64,000 nucleotides of DNA, taken from positions 1,550,001 through 1,614,000 of the forward strand of contig NZ_CP017674.1 in assembly GCF_001792815.1 (NCBI RefSeq). The letters are read 5' to 3'. A program made the translations under genes and the position numbers. Below are positions 37,255 to 45,702 of this stretch, piece after piece. Each line of letters starts with the position of its first letter. Positions within the stretch are counted from its first letter, which is position 1. The notes beneath the pieces are model-generated. The model was not told the origin of the DNA, ran no database searches, and saw only the letters and a program-made list of their open reading frames with translations. The stretch comes from Microbacterium sp. BH-3-3-3 (GTDB lineage: Bacteria; Actinomycetota; Actinomycetes; Actinomycetales; Microbacteriaceae).

Positions 37255-38667
37255 ATGACTCCCCCACCGATCTCCCGCCGCACCCTCGTCACGGGAGCGG
37301 CGTGGTCCGTGCCCGTGATCGCCCTCTCCGTCGCCACCCCGGCAGCCGCCGCCGCGTCCGGGATGGCGACGGCGTCGTTCGATGCGCCGACCTACACGGT
37401 CGACTTCACGAGGCTGCTCTCGGGGGTGGTCGTGCGCGTCACGAAAGACGGTGCTCCCCTCGCCGGAGCCGTGGTCACCGTGTCGTTGAGCGCCGGAATG
37501 ACGTTCACCCCCGGGGGCACGACGAGCCTGCCCGTGACGACCGGTGCCGACGGGTCGGCCCAACTGCCCGACATCGAACTCGCCGAGACGACGGCATCGG
37601 GAACCCTGTCCGCCACGTCGGTGGGCGTGACCCCCGCCTCGGCCGCGGTCACGTCGTCGGTGCGCAAGCTCGTCTGGGTGACTCAGCCCGCAGCTCCCCA
37701 GGACGGACAGTCGAACAAGATCACCAAGAGCGGAGTGGGCGTGCGACTGCTGCGGGTGGACGACACCTCCGCGGGAGCCGGAGAAGTCGTGACCTTCATG
37801 ATCCCGCGCGGCCCCGCGAGGTGGAAGGACTACGTCGGACCGACCGTGCAGACCCGCACCACCGACGCCACGGGATTGGCGGTGTCGGACGTCCTGTTCA
37901 CCACCGGGTTCTTCTCCGAGTACGACATCACCGTCGCCGTCAGCCACCCGTACGCGCCGACGATCTCTTACGACCTGCCCTACGAGTCGGGCGTCGTCGT
38001 GGTGACCCCGTCGACTGTGTCGTTCGACGCGCCGACCTACACCGTCGACTCGTCGAGACTGCTCTCGGGAGTGGTCGTACGCGTCTCGAGAGACGGCGCA
38101 CCTTCCTCCGGAGACGTGGTGACCGTTTCTTTGAGTGCCGGGATGACGTTCACCCCCGGGGGCGCCACAAGTATCCTCGTGACGACCGGTGCCGATGGGT
38201 CGGCCCCCCTTCCCGGCATCGAGCTCGGCGAGACGACCGCATCGGGAACCCTGTCCGGCTCGGCTGCGGAAACGTTCCCCGCCTCCGCCACGATCACGTC
38301 GTCGGTGCGCAAGCTCGTCTGGGTGACGCAGCCCGCGGCTCCCCAGGACGGGCAGACGAACAAGATCACCAAGAGCGGAGTCGGCGTGCGGCTCCTGCGG
38401 GTGGACGGCACCTCCGCGGGAGCCGGAGAAATAGTGACCCTCATGATCACTCGCGGCCCCGCACGCTGGCGGGACTACGTCGGACCAACCGTGCAGACCC
38501 GCACAACCGACGCCACAGGATTGGCGGTGTCGGACGTCCTGTTCACCACCGGTTACTTCTCCCCGTACGACATCACCGTCGCCGTCAGCCACCCGCAGGC
38601 GCCGACCATCTCCTACGACCTGCCCTACGACTCGGGCGAGGGGGGCGGGATCATCACCATCGGGTGA
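37255..38667 (+). CDS. Tat-exported protein with two tandem 215-residue repeats (470 aa)
   Basis: Twin-arginine signal SRRTLVTGAAWSVPVIAL with a likely AAAA cleavage site near residue 37. The mature protein is two near-identical repeats, each with an Ig-like half (FDAPTYTVD, GVVVRV, TFTPGG, TTGADGSA: a bacterial Ig-like 'Big' pattern with the TDA-G turn) and a second beta-rich half with NKITKSGVGVRLLRV. No catalytic motif, cell-wall anchor or membrane segment follows; it ends in GIITIG. A secreted adhesin-like or cell-envelope protein is likely. GGAAGAAGAG precedes the ATG. Confidence 0.85.
   Translation: MTPPPISRRTLVTGAAWSVPVIALSVATPAAAAASGMATASFDAPTYTVDFTRLLSGVVVRVTKDGAPLAGAVVTVSLSAGMTFTPGGTTSLPVTTGADGSAQLPDIELAETTASGTLSATSVGVTPASAAVTSSVRKLVWVTQPAAPQDGQSNKITKSGVGVRLLRVDDTSAGAGEVVTFMIPRGPARWKDYVGPTVQTRTTDATGLAVSDVLFTTGFFSEYDITVAVSHPYAPTISYDLPYESGVVVVTPSTVSFDAPTYTVDSSRLLSGVVVRVSRDGAPSSGDVVTVSLSAGMTFTPGGATSILVTTGADGSAPLPGIELGETTASGTLSGSAAETFPASATITSSVRKLVWVTQPAAPQDGQTNKITKSGVGVRLLRVDGTSAGAGEIVTLMITRGPARWRDYVGPTVQTRTTDATGLAVSDVLFTTGYFSPYDITVAVSHPQAPTISYDLPYDSGEGGGIITIG
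37375..38664 (+). repeat. In-frame tandem duplication, period 645 bp
   Basis: Copy 1 (37375-38019) and copy 2 (38020-38664) align with no gap I could see and an exact period of 645 bases (215 codons). Protein identity is high (most blocks identical, e.g. VRKLVWVTQPAAPQDGQ), and many differences are silent, so the duplication is fairly recent but under selection. Confidence 0.85.
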
Positions 38668-38769
38668 GCGCGGGCGGCGGACTCGTAGAGGCCGACGCTC
38701 CGGCTCCGACGGGTCCCGTCGATCACGTGCTCGTCCTGCTCGTCGTTCGCCGCTGCGCTTGCGGCAAAG

Positions 38770-38785
38770 TAGAACATGTGTTCGA
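38770..38785. promoter_or_regulatory. LexA (SOS) box
   Basis: TAGAACATGTGTTCGA contains the perfect palindrome core GAAC-ATGT-GTTC with CGA on one side, matching the actinobacterial/Gram-positive SOS consensus CGAAC-N4-GTTCG. It lies 9-24 bases before the radical SAM start, over its expected promoter. Confidence 0.8.
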
Positions 38786-38794
38786 ATGTTCGAC

Positions 38795-39898
38795 ATGAGA
38801 TGGCAGGGGCAGCAGCTGGGCGTCGACGACCCGTCGGCGCTTCCCGGTATGGAGCGCATCGACGGTCTCGTCCGATCGGTGACGACCCCCGAGTTCGCCG
38901 GAATGACGTTCCACGAGGTGCAGTGCAAGAGCGCTCTGAATCGCGTGCCCGGCATGTCGGCCATGCCGTTCGACTGGACCGTGAACCCGTACCGGGGCTG
39001 CACGCACGCGTGCTCGTACTGCTTCGCCCGCAAGACGCACGAGTACCTCGACCTCGACTACGGCGCCGACTTCGACTCCCAGATCGTCGTCAAGGTCAAT
39101 GTCGCCGACGTGCTGCGCACGGAGGTGCGTCGGGGATCGTGGGCGCGCGAGCCCGTCATGCTCGGCACGAACACCGACCCCTACCAGCGCGCCGAGGGGC
39201 GATACCGCCTCATGCCCGACATCGTCGGTGCGCTCACCGACAACGGCACGCCCTTCTCGATCCTCACCAAGGGCACGCTCCTGCGCCGAGACCTCCCCCT
39301 GCTCGCCGACGCCGCCACGCAGGTGAAGGTCTCGTTGGCGATGTCGATCGCCGTCTTCGACGACGCCCTGCAGAACGCGATCGAGCCGGGCACCCCCAGC
39401 GCCGACGCCCGCCTCGACACGGTCCGCGCCGCCACCGCCGCCGGCTTCCGCGTCACGGTCTTCCTCATGCCGATCCTGCCGCACCTGACCGACTCGCTCG
39501 CCCTACTCGACGACGCCCTCGCGCGCATCCGCGCCGCCGGCGCGGCTCGCGTCGTCTACGGCGCGCTGCACCTGCGTCCGGGCGCGAAGCAGTGGTTCCT
39601 CGAATGGCTGGGGCGCGAGCAACCGCACCTGGTGTCGTCGTACCGCGGTCTCTACCCGGGCGTCTCAGCCCAAGCGCCCAAGGCCTACCGCACCTGGCTC
39701 GGCGCACGCATGCGTCCCCTGCTGCGCCTGCACCGACTCGACGGGTGGGACGAAGACGACCACCCTCGCGGGCGACCGCAGCCGGGCCTCGCCGCCCGCG
39801 CGACGCCGACGAGCAGCCTCGGTCCGGTCCGTGGCACCGGGCCCTCGGCATCCATTCGCCCCCGCGTCGCTCCGGCCAGCGAGCCGCGGCTCTTCTGA
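38795..39898 (+). CDS. Rv2578c-family radical SAM protein (367 aa)
   Basis: Radical SAM enzyme related to the SPL (spore photoproduct lyase)-like COG1533 family. The 4Fe-4S cluster motif C-x3-C-x2-C is seen as CTHACSYC near residue 70, preceded by the NPYRG of this family. Further landmarks: GTNTDPYQRAEG, the TKGTLLRRD segment and a Pro-rich disordered tail. ATG 38795 is chosen; ATG 38786 is possible but would sit against the LexA box. From memory, Rv2578c of M. tuberculosis is also LexA-regulated, which agrees with the box here and suggests a DNA-damage role. The reaction is unknown. Confidence 0.9.
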   Translation: MRWQGQQLGVDDPSALPGMERIDGLVRSVTTPEFAGMTFHEVQCKSALNRVPGMSAMPFDWTVNPYRGCTHACSYCFARKTHEYLDLDYGADFDSQIVVKVNVADVLRTEVRRGSWAREPVMLGTNTDPYQRAEGRYRLMPDIVGALTDNGTPFSILTKGTLLRRDLPLLADAATQVKVSLAMSIAVFDDALQNAIEPGTPSADARLDTVRAATAAGFRVTVFLMPILPHLTDSLALLDDALARIRAAGAARVVYGALHLRPGAKQWFLEWLGREQPHLVSSYRGLYPGVSAQAPKAYRTWLGARMRPLLRLHRLDGWDEDDHPRGRPQPGLAARATPTSSLGPVRGTGPSASIRPRVAPASEPRLF

Positions 39899-39903
39899 AC
39901 GCA

Positions 39904-39937
39904 CGAGACCCCCGCCGCGGACGCGACGGGGGTCTCG
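39904..39937. terminator. Bidirectional hairpin terminator
   Basis: CGAGACCCCC pairs with GGGGGTCTCG around a 14-base loop, between the convergent radical SAM gene (ends 39898) and DEGD-box helicase gene (ends 39949). Confidence 0.75.
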
Positions 39938-39948
39938 ATCGAGGCGGA

Positions 39949-42351
39949 TTACGAGGTGACGTCCGCGAGCTGGCGGCCCGAGATCTCTTCGATCAGGTCG
40001 TCGCCGAGCTGCGCCGGCTCGAAGGGCGCCTGGATCTCGGCGCGGTCGAGCAGCTCGGTCATGCGGCGCTGACGCTGCCGCGTGATGAGCGTCACCACGG
40101 TGCCGCTGCGACCGGCGCGGCCGGTGCGGCCCGAACGGTGCAGGTACGTCTTGTACTCGTCGGGGGCGTCGGCCTGGATCACCAGGTCGATGTCGTCGAC
40201 GTGGATGCCGCGGGCGGCGACGTCGGTGGCGACGAGCACGTTGACGCGACCCGAGGTGAGCTTCTCGAGGTTTCGCGTGCGCTTCTGCTGGTTGAGGTCA
40301 CCGTGCAGCGCGACCGCGGCGATACCGGCGTCGTCGAACTGCGCGGCGAGCGTCTCGGCGTACGCGCGGGTACGGGCGAAGACGAGGGTCTTGCCCGGGC
40401 GGTCGACGAGCGAACCGAGGATCTCGGCCTTGTCGCGGTGGTCGATCACGAGCACGCGGTGCTCGATGGTGCCCGAGTCCTGGTCCTCACCGGCGACCTC
40501 GTACACGGCCGGGTCGACGAGGAACTCGTCGACGAGGGCGGCGACCTCACGGTCGAGCGTGGCCGAGAACAGCAGCTTCTGGCTGCCCTTCGCGGTGGCG
40601 CGCAGGATGCGCTGCACCGGCTCGAGGAAACCGAGCTCGCACATGTGGTCACCCTCGTCCAGCACGGCCACCTGCACCTGCGACAGGTCGAGCTTGCCCT
40701 GGTTGAGCAGGTCTTCGATGCGGCCGGGGGTGCCGATGATGATGTCGACGCCCTTCTTCAGCGCACCCACCTGACGAGCCTGGGGCACGCCGCCGTAGAT
40801 CTGCGTGGTGAACAGGCCGACGCTGCGGGCGATGACCTGCACCGTGCGGTCGATCTGCAGGGCGAGCTCGCGCGTGGGGGCGAGGATGAGGGCCTTGGGC
40901 GCGCGAGCGAACTGACGCTTCTCGCCCGCCTGCGAACGCAGGACGCTCTCGACCATGGGGGCACCGAACGCGATCGTCTTGCCCGAGCCGGTGCGACCGC
41001 GCGCGAGCACGTCACGACCGTCGAGGATGGGCTTCACCGTCGCCGCCTGGATGGGGAACGGCGTGGCCGCGCCGAGGCTGGCGAGGGCACGGACGATGTT
41101 GTCGCCGAAACCGAGCTCGGCGAAGCCGACACCGGTCTCGGTCGCGACGTCCACGGCCTGCGCCTGCAGGCGCTCGTGCACGACGTCGACGCGCTGCTCG
41201 TGCTCGGCCGAGCGCTTCGGGGTGGCGTTCCAGTCCGCGCGGTTCGGGCCGTCGGTGCGGCGCGGACGCTCGTCACGGGCGGGGCGGTCACCGAACGAAC
41301 GGGCCGGGCGCTCGTCGAACGAACGAGCCGGACGCTCGTTCCGGTCGAACGACCGGGCAGGACGGTCGTCGGTCGAACGGGCGGGGCGGTTGTTGCGGTC
41401 GAACGAGCGCGCGGGGCGGTCGTTACGGTCGAACGAACGGGCCGGACGATCGCTGCGATCGAACGAACGCGCGGGACGATCAGTGCGGTCGAACGAACGC
41501 GCCGGACGATCCGTGCGGTCGAACGAACGAGCGGGACGGTCGCTGCGATCGAACGAACGAGCGGGGCGGTCGTCCGACGAACGGGCCGGACGCTCGTCGC
41601 GGCGGTCGAACGACCGGGCGGGACGCTCGCCGGCATCGCGGCGGGGGCGCTCGTCGCGGGCGGGACGGTCCGAGAAATCGCGGCGGGGACGCTCGTCGAA
41701 GGAACGGGCCGGACGATCGCCGAAGTCACGACGCGGGCGGTCGTCGAACGAACGGGCAGGGCGGTCGTCGCGGGCCGGACGGTCACCGAAGTCACGACGC
41801 GGACGCTCGTCGAACGAACGGGCCGGACGATCGCCGAAGTCACGACGCGGACGCTCATCACGGAACGACGGGCGACCGTCGCCGGTGGCGCGGCGGCTGT
41901 CGCGGTCGACGCGATCCACGCGGGGGGCGCGGTCATCGCGAGCGGGGCGACCGGAGCGGTCGTCGAACGAACGGGCCGGGCGGTCACCGAAATCGCGGCG
42001 GGGACGATCGTCGAACGAACGCGCGGGGCGATCGTCGAACGAGCGCGCCGGGCGGTCGTCGAACGAGCGCGCGGGGCGGTCGGTGCGGCCGGAGCGGTCA
42101 TCGCGGGCGGAGCTGCGGATGCCGCGCGACTCGTCGCGACCGACGCGGTCCTGTGCGCTCCAGCGACGCTTGTCGGGGGCGGCCTCGGCCTCGGGACGGT
42201 AACCGCGGTGGCTCGGGCTCTTGCTGCCGGGCTTCGCGGACGCGGCGCCCTCGGGGCGGCGCTTGCGGTCCTGGAACGAGGTCTGCGCACCGTAGCGCGG
42301 CTCGAAGTTCTTGGCGGGGCGGCCGCCGGCGGGCTTCTTGTTCTTGGGCAT
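39949..42351 (-). CDS. DEAD-box-family RNA helicase with DEGD motif II and a 270-residue RS/RD-like repeat arm (800 aa)
   Basis: ATG 42351 has GAAGGA upstream. Residues 1-90 are basic. Residues about 91-365 are a low-complexity arm built from RPARSFD-(D/R)-x units. The helicase core starts near 400: FPIQ, Walker A GRTGSGKT, PTRELA, motif II VLDEGDHM in place of DEAD, FSATL, VATDVAARG and HRSGRTGRAG. The Ala-to-Gly change in motif II is rare but keeps Asp-Glu and the last Asp. The alternating Arg, Asp and Phe/Tyr-like content favours RNA binding or condensation. The core is clearly related to that of the 3455 helicase. Confidence 0.92.
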   Translation of the reverse strand: MPKNKKPAGGRPAKNFEPRYGAQTSFQDRKRRPEGAASAKPGSKSPSHRGYRPEAEAAPDKRRWSAQDRVGRDESRGIRSSARDDRSGRTDRPARSFDDRPARSFDDRPARSFDDRPRRDFGDRPARSFDDRSGRPARDDRAPRVDRVDRDSRRATGDGRPSFRDERPRRDFGDRPARSFDERPRRDFGDRPARDDRPARSFDDRPRRDFGDRPARSFDERPRRDFSDRPARDERPRRDAGERPARSFDRRDERPARSSDDRPARSFDRSDRPARSFDRTDRPARSFDRTDRPARSFDRSDRPARSFDRNDRPARSFDRNNRPARSTDDRPARSFDRNERPARSFDERPARSFGDRPARDERPRRTDGPNRADWNATPKRSAEHEQRVDVVHERLQAQAVDVATETGVGFAELGFGDNIVRALASLGAATPFPIQAATVKPILDGRDVLARGRTGSGKTIAFGAPMVESVLRSQAGEKRQFARAPKALILAPTRELALQIDRTVQVIARSVGLFTTQIYGGVPQARQVGALKKGVDIIIGTPGRIEDLLNQGKLDLSQVQVAVLDEGDHMCELGFLEPVQRILRATAKGSQKLLFSATLDREVAALVDEFLVDPAVYEVAGEDQDSGTIEHRVLVIDHRDKAEILGSLVDRPGKTLVFARTRAYAETLAAQFDDAGIAAVALHGDLNQQKRTRNLEKLTSGRVNVLVATDVAARGIHVDDIDLVIQADAPDEYKTYLHRSGRTGRAGRSGTVVTLITRQRQRRMTELLDRAEIQAPFEPAQLGDDLIEEISGRQLADVTS
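41260..42081 (-). repeat. Coding tandem repeat, about 21-27 bp units
   Basis: The arm of the helicase is encoded by near-identical units of the type R-P-A-R-S-F-D-(D/R)-(D/S/T/N), about 25-30 copies, interrupted by RPRRDFGD units. Codons vary little between units, so copy-number change by slippage or recombination is likely between strains. Confidence 0.85.
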
Positions 42352-42390
42352 GACGATGTCCTTCTGGGTTCTGTTTCGCGCGAGACAGCG

Positions 42391-42409
42391 GCACCGCGCG
42401 CAGCGGTGC
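42391..42409 (-). promoter_or_regulatory. Hairpin in the helicase 5' leader
   Basis: GCACCGC (42391-42397) and GCGGTGC (42403-42409) form a 7-bp stem about 40 bases upstream of the helicase ATG; flanking GGGTT/AACCC and TTCGC/GCGAA could extend it. Cold-shock helicases often have structured leaders; here this is only suggested by sequence. Confidence 0.4.
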
Positions 42410-42570
42410 GAAACCCGGACATCCGTCGGCCGGGGGCCATTCACTAGTGATGGGAGGACGCGATCGCGTGCTCTCCATCGGCCCCTTGGACTACAAACCC
42501 ATCCGCGCATCACGCGCGGTGTCCAGAGCCGACTCCCCGACGTTACCGGTCGCGGCTGGGAATGGCATCC

Positions 42571-42694
42571 ATGTCCCCATCCGTGCAGGTTCGCGGCCCG
42601 TCGATCGCACCAAGTGGGACACCCGTCCCCCACCCCGCGCTCATGTCCCCATTCGTGCGGGTTCGACGCCTCAGAACCGCACGAAGTGGGACAT
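42571..42694. repeat. Two tandem REP-like imperfect palindromes
   Basis: This is the 390-base gap between the helicase and the 42742 gene, the only stretch above 300 bases with no gene. Copy 1 spans 42571-42621 and copy 2 42643-42694. Each begins ATGTCCCCAT-CGTGC-GGTTCG and ends GCAC-AAGTGGGACA. In copy 2 the arms pair (ATGTCCC/GGGACAT, TTCGTGCGG/CCGCACGAA) with two mismatches between; in copy 1 the inner arm is decayed. I see no third copy in the window. Confidence 0.7.
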
Positions 42695-42741
42695 GCCTCC
42701 CCCGACGTCGGTGAACGCCCGGCGTGGACGAAGATGGACCC

Positions 42742-43356
42742 ATGGCAGACACCGACGCCCACCCCATCACGGTGGCGATCGAGCGGCGCATCGACCCGAC
42801 GCGCACCGCCGAAGCGACCTCCTGGATGCAGGCCGGCACCGACCTCGCGACCGCGTTCCCCGGCTTCCTCGGCTCGGGCTGGGTGCGCGCGGGCGAAGAC
42901 AGCGACCTCTGGTACATGCTCTACCGGTTCCGCGACATCACGACGCTCGAGCAGTGGGACACCTCGACGCAGCGTCAGTGGTGGCTCGATTCGGGGCGCC
43001 CGTTCGCCCGCGAGGAGCGCGTGGAGCGACGCACCGGGATCGAGGGGTGGTTCGACGCCCCGTTCGGCTCGACGACGGATGCCGGGACCCAACCCGTGCA
43101 GCAACCGGTCCCGTCCGCTCCCCCGCGGTGGAAGCAGGCGGTGACGATCTGGGTCGGGTTCTTCCCCACCAACCTGCTGGCCTCTTGGCTGCTGGGCTTC
43201 GTGCCCGGTTTCACCGAGGTGCCCCTGGTGCTGCGCGTGCTCGCGACCACCCTCATGCTCACGCCCGTCATGACCTACGCGGTGCTCCCGTGGGTCACCC
43301 GCCTGCTGCGCCCCTGGCTGCAGCGCCCGCCCCGCCCGAGAAAGGCCTCGTCATGA
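42742..43356 (+). CDS. ABM-like domain fused to two membrane helices (204 aa)
   Basis: Residues about 5-110 resemble an antibiotic-biosynthesis-monooxygenase (dimeric alpha-beta barrel) domain: ITVAIERRIDP, a helix around TSWMQAGTDL, FPGFLGSGWV, and LWYMLYRFRD. Residues about 135-195 hold two hydrophobic segments, FFPTNLLASWLLGFVPG and LRVLATTLMLTPVMTYAVLPW, the arrangement found in COG3224 proteins. Reaction unknown. It is coupled (ATGA) to the epimerase. Confidence 0.82.
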   Translation: MADTDAHPITVAIERRIDPTRTAEATSWMQAGTDLATAFPGFLGSGWVRAGEDSDLWYMLYRFRDITTLEQWDTSTQRQWWLDSGRPFAREERVERRTGIEGWFDAPFGSTTDAGTQPVQQPVPSAPPRWKQAVTIWVGFFPTNLLASWLLGFVPGFTEVPLVLRVLATTLMLTPVMTYAVLPWVTRLLRPWLQRPPRPRKASS

Positions 43357-44258
43357 CCGCCGACCCCACCGGACACCGCTTCCCCCTGCGCACCGACCAC
43401 GCGTCCGCCGAGATCGCCCAGGTGGGCGCGGCGCTGCGGGCGCTCACGGTCGACGGCGTCGACCTGGTTCCGCGTTACGCCGACGACGCACCCACGCCCG
43501 CGGCATCCGGCGTCGTGCTGGTCCCCTGGCCGAACCGCATCCGCGACGGCAGGTACACCTTCGACGGGGTCGAGCGGCAGCTCGCCATCAGTGAGCCCGC
43601 CCTCGGCAACGCCAGCCACGGGTTGTTGCGCTTCGGCACGTACCAGCCCATCGAGCACACTGCGGATCGCCTCGTTCTCGGCGCCGACGTCGTTCCGCAG
43701 ACCGGATACCCGTTCCACCTGCGCACCCGGGTGACGTTCGCGCTGCAGCCCGATGGCCTGCACGTCACGCACGTCATCGAGAACGTCGGAGCGACGGTCG
43801 CCCCGGTCGCGCTCGGCGTGCACCCGTACCTGCAGATCGGCGGGGTCGACACCGCCGATCTCGTCGTGCAGTCCACCGGCACGACCACGCTCGTGCTCGA
43901 CGACCGCAAGATCCCGGTCGACGAGGTGTCGGTAGACGAGACGAACGACCTGCGCGCGGGCCGACGCCTGGGCGACGCCTCGCTCGACAACGGCTACCGC
44001 GGTCTCGAGCGCGACGCCGAGGGCCACGCGCGGCACACCCTGACCGCGCCCGACGGACGCGTCGTGGAACTCTGGCAGGACGACGGATTCCGTTGGGCGC
44101 AGGTGTTCACGACCGATCGGTACCCCGGCCAGCCCCTCGCTGTGGCGATCGAGCCGATGACCGCCCCGGCGAACGCCTTCGCCTCGGGACTCGACCTCGA
44201 CACCCTCGATCCGGGGGCTTCGCTCACCCGGGAATGGGGCATCGTCTTTCACTCGTGA
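43353..44258 (+). CDS. Aldose 1-epimerase family protein (301 aa)
   Basis: Galactose-mutarotase fold enzyme. Landmarks: VPWPNRIRDGRY (substrate Arg), ASHGLLR with the conserved His, GVHPYLQI with the catalytic His, and the late Glu in VAIEPMTAPANAF. The sequence is closer to the YihR-like subgroup than to GalM. GAGAAAGG precedes the ATG, which overlaps the stop of the ABM-like gene. Confidence 0.92.
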   Translation: MTADPTGHRFPLRTDHASAEIAQVGAALRALTVDGVDLVPRYADDAPTPAASGVVLVPWPNRIRDGRYTFDGVERQLAISEPALGNASHGLLRFGTYQPIEHTADRLVLGADVVPQTGYPFHLRTRVTFALQPDGLHVTHVIENVGATVAPVALGVHPYLQIGGVDTADLVVQSTGTTTLVLDDRKIPVDEVSVDETNDLRAGRRLGDASLDNGYRGLERDAEGHARHTLTAPDGRVVELWQDDGFRWAQVFTTDRYPGQPLAVAIEPMTAPANAFASGLDLDTLDPGASLTREWGIVFHS

Positions 44259-44259
44259 G

Positions 44260-44293
44260 CATTCCTTGTCCCCCATTTGGGGGACACGGAATG
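44260..44293 (+). terminator. Long hairpin after the epimerase gene
   Basis: CATTCC-T-TGTCCCCC and GGGGGACA-C-GGAATG form a 14-bp stem with one mismatch and an ATTT loop, beginning 2 bases after the stop. The symmetry would also suit a protein-binding site. Confidence 0.65.
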
Positions 44294-44496
44294 TGCAGAT
44301 GATCAGGGATATCCTCAGGCAACCCCTTTCCCAATAACGCGCCGCGAACGTTACCATTCGAGTGACGGTTTCCGTCAAGGCCGGGGGCGGCCGAGGACCA
44401 CGGTTCCCTCGGTTGATACCCGAATGAGCCGACGGGGGCCGAGGGTCCCGCGGTGTGGGGGGACGCTCGTTCCGTCCTGAGGAAAGATCCCCCGCC

Positions 44497-45702
44497 ATGA
44501 GCACCGCGCTCCGATCCGCCGCCCCTTCCTCGCCCTCGATCCCGCGCCTGCGCCTGCGCCTGCGCGGAGTCGTCCGACGCCTCGACGCCGTGCCCACGAT
44601 GCACGTCGGCGCTGCGGCGTTGATCGTCCTGGTGGGCGGCCTGCTGCTGTCGATCGCGACGACGAGCGACCCGCTGTGGTGGCAGCTGCACTTCAGCCAG
44701 TTGGGGACGTTCCACGACCTTTCGGCCGCATTCTTCAACAACACGCTCAAGGTCAGCGGAATGATCGTCGTGTATTTCGCCTTCCGCGTGCGCCGCGATG
44801 TCCGCCGCCTCGGTCGCGGACCGGTGCGCCGGGGAGCCGCGACCATCGCCTTCCTCTGCCTCAATGTCATCGGCGTGAATCTCGCCCTCGTCGGCTGCAT
44901 TCCGCTCAACACCGACAAAGACCTGCACGACCGGGTCGCGGGTTCGATGGTGCTCGGCTTCCTGGCGCTGCTGCTCACCTCGCCCGTCCTGTTCCACCGC
45001 CTCGGCAAGCGCATGGCCATCAGCACGGGCGTCGCCCTGGTGTGGTTGGTCATCTCGATCGCACTGTTCGTGTCGGCGACGATCAACCTCGCCCTGTTCG
45101 AGACCATCGCGTGCGCCGCGATGTTCGCGTGGGCGGGCATGTTCACGCACATCCTCGCCTCGGCCCAGGCGACGGCCGTTCGAGCGCCGGATGCCGGGAC
45201 CCCCCACGTCGTGCACCTCGCCCCCCGCCGCCGCGCGCACCGGTCGTCGATCGCGCGCCGCGCGGGCTCCGTCTCGTCGAGTGCCCGCGCACCGCGCCCC
45301 GGGGCCCTGGGAGCGGTGTCGGTCACCGAGGTCGGCCGCGCGTCGAGCACGACACCGCCGGTGCCGCTCGTCGCACGTGCTCTCGCCCCGGCGGGAGGCC
45401 TCGGGGCTTTCCGCCCCGAAGCCCGCGACACCTCGCACGCCACGGCATCCGTGGTTCAGGTCCCGATGATGCCCACGCTCACCACCCCGCCCGCGCCCGC
45501 GTCGAGCGACCGCGCCGCGTCGACAGCAACGTGCGGGGGCCCGGTGCCACGCCGACGTACGGTAACGGGCCCGGGCCGGGTCAGCGGCTCCCGCGCAGCT
45601 CTCGGCGGCTCAGCGGGTGGGCGTCGTCGGTCGGCGTCTCGTCGGACTCTTCCCCTCGGGCCGCCCGTCGCTCCCGGCGCCGCTCGCTTGCTCCCTCGAT
45701 GA
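44497..45702 (+). CDS. DUF998-family membrane protein with questionable C-terminal extension (401 aa)
   Basis: Residues about 35-225 hold six hydrophobic helices in the DUF998 pattern: HVGAAALIVLVGGLLLSIA first, then SQLGTFHDLSAAFFN and the loop GCIPLNTDKDLHDRVAG. Function unknown. Beyond residue 230 the chain is Arg/Ala/Pro-rich with no fold, and its last 41 codons lie antisense over the end of the RND gene (45581-45702). That suggests a shifted frame: another frame has a TAA at 45562-45564, just before the RND stop. GAGGAAAG precedes the ATG. Confidence 0.75.
   Translation: MSTALRSAAPSSPSIPRLRLRLRGVVRRLDAVPTMHVGAAALIVLVGGLLLSIATTSDPLWWQLHFSQLGTFHDLSAAFFNNTLKVSGMIVVYFAFRVRRDVRRLGRGPVRRGAATIAFLCLNVIGVNLALVGCIPLNTDKDLHDRVAGSMVLGFLALLLTSPVLFHRLGKRMAISTGVALVWLVISIALFVSATINLALFETIACAAMFAWAGMFTHILASAQATAVRAPDAGTPHVVHLAPRRRAHRSSIARRAGSVSSSARAPRPGALGAVSVTEVGRASSTTPPVPLVARALAPAGGLGAFRPEARDTSHATASVVQVPMMPTLTTPPAPASSDRAASTATCGGPVPRRRTVTGPGRVSGSRAALGGSAGGRRRSASRRTLPLGPPVAPGAARLLPR

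Noticed and set aside
41260..42081. Possible CRISPR array from regular repeats
   Set aside because: Repeat units are about 21-27 bp, contiguous, in frame with a gene, and have no unique spacers.
40100..42350. Long plus-strand open frames rich in Arg, Ser, Gly and Thr opposite the DEGD-box helicase
   Set aside because: They mirror the helicase repeat arm on the other strand. The minus frame has all helicase motifs and a Shine-Dalgarno site.
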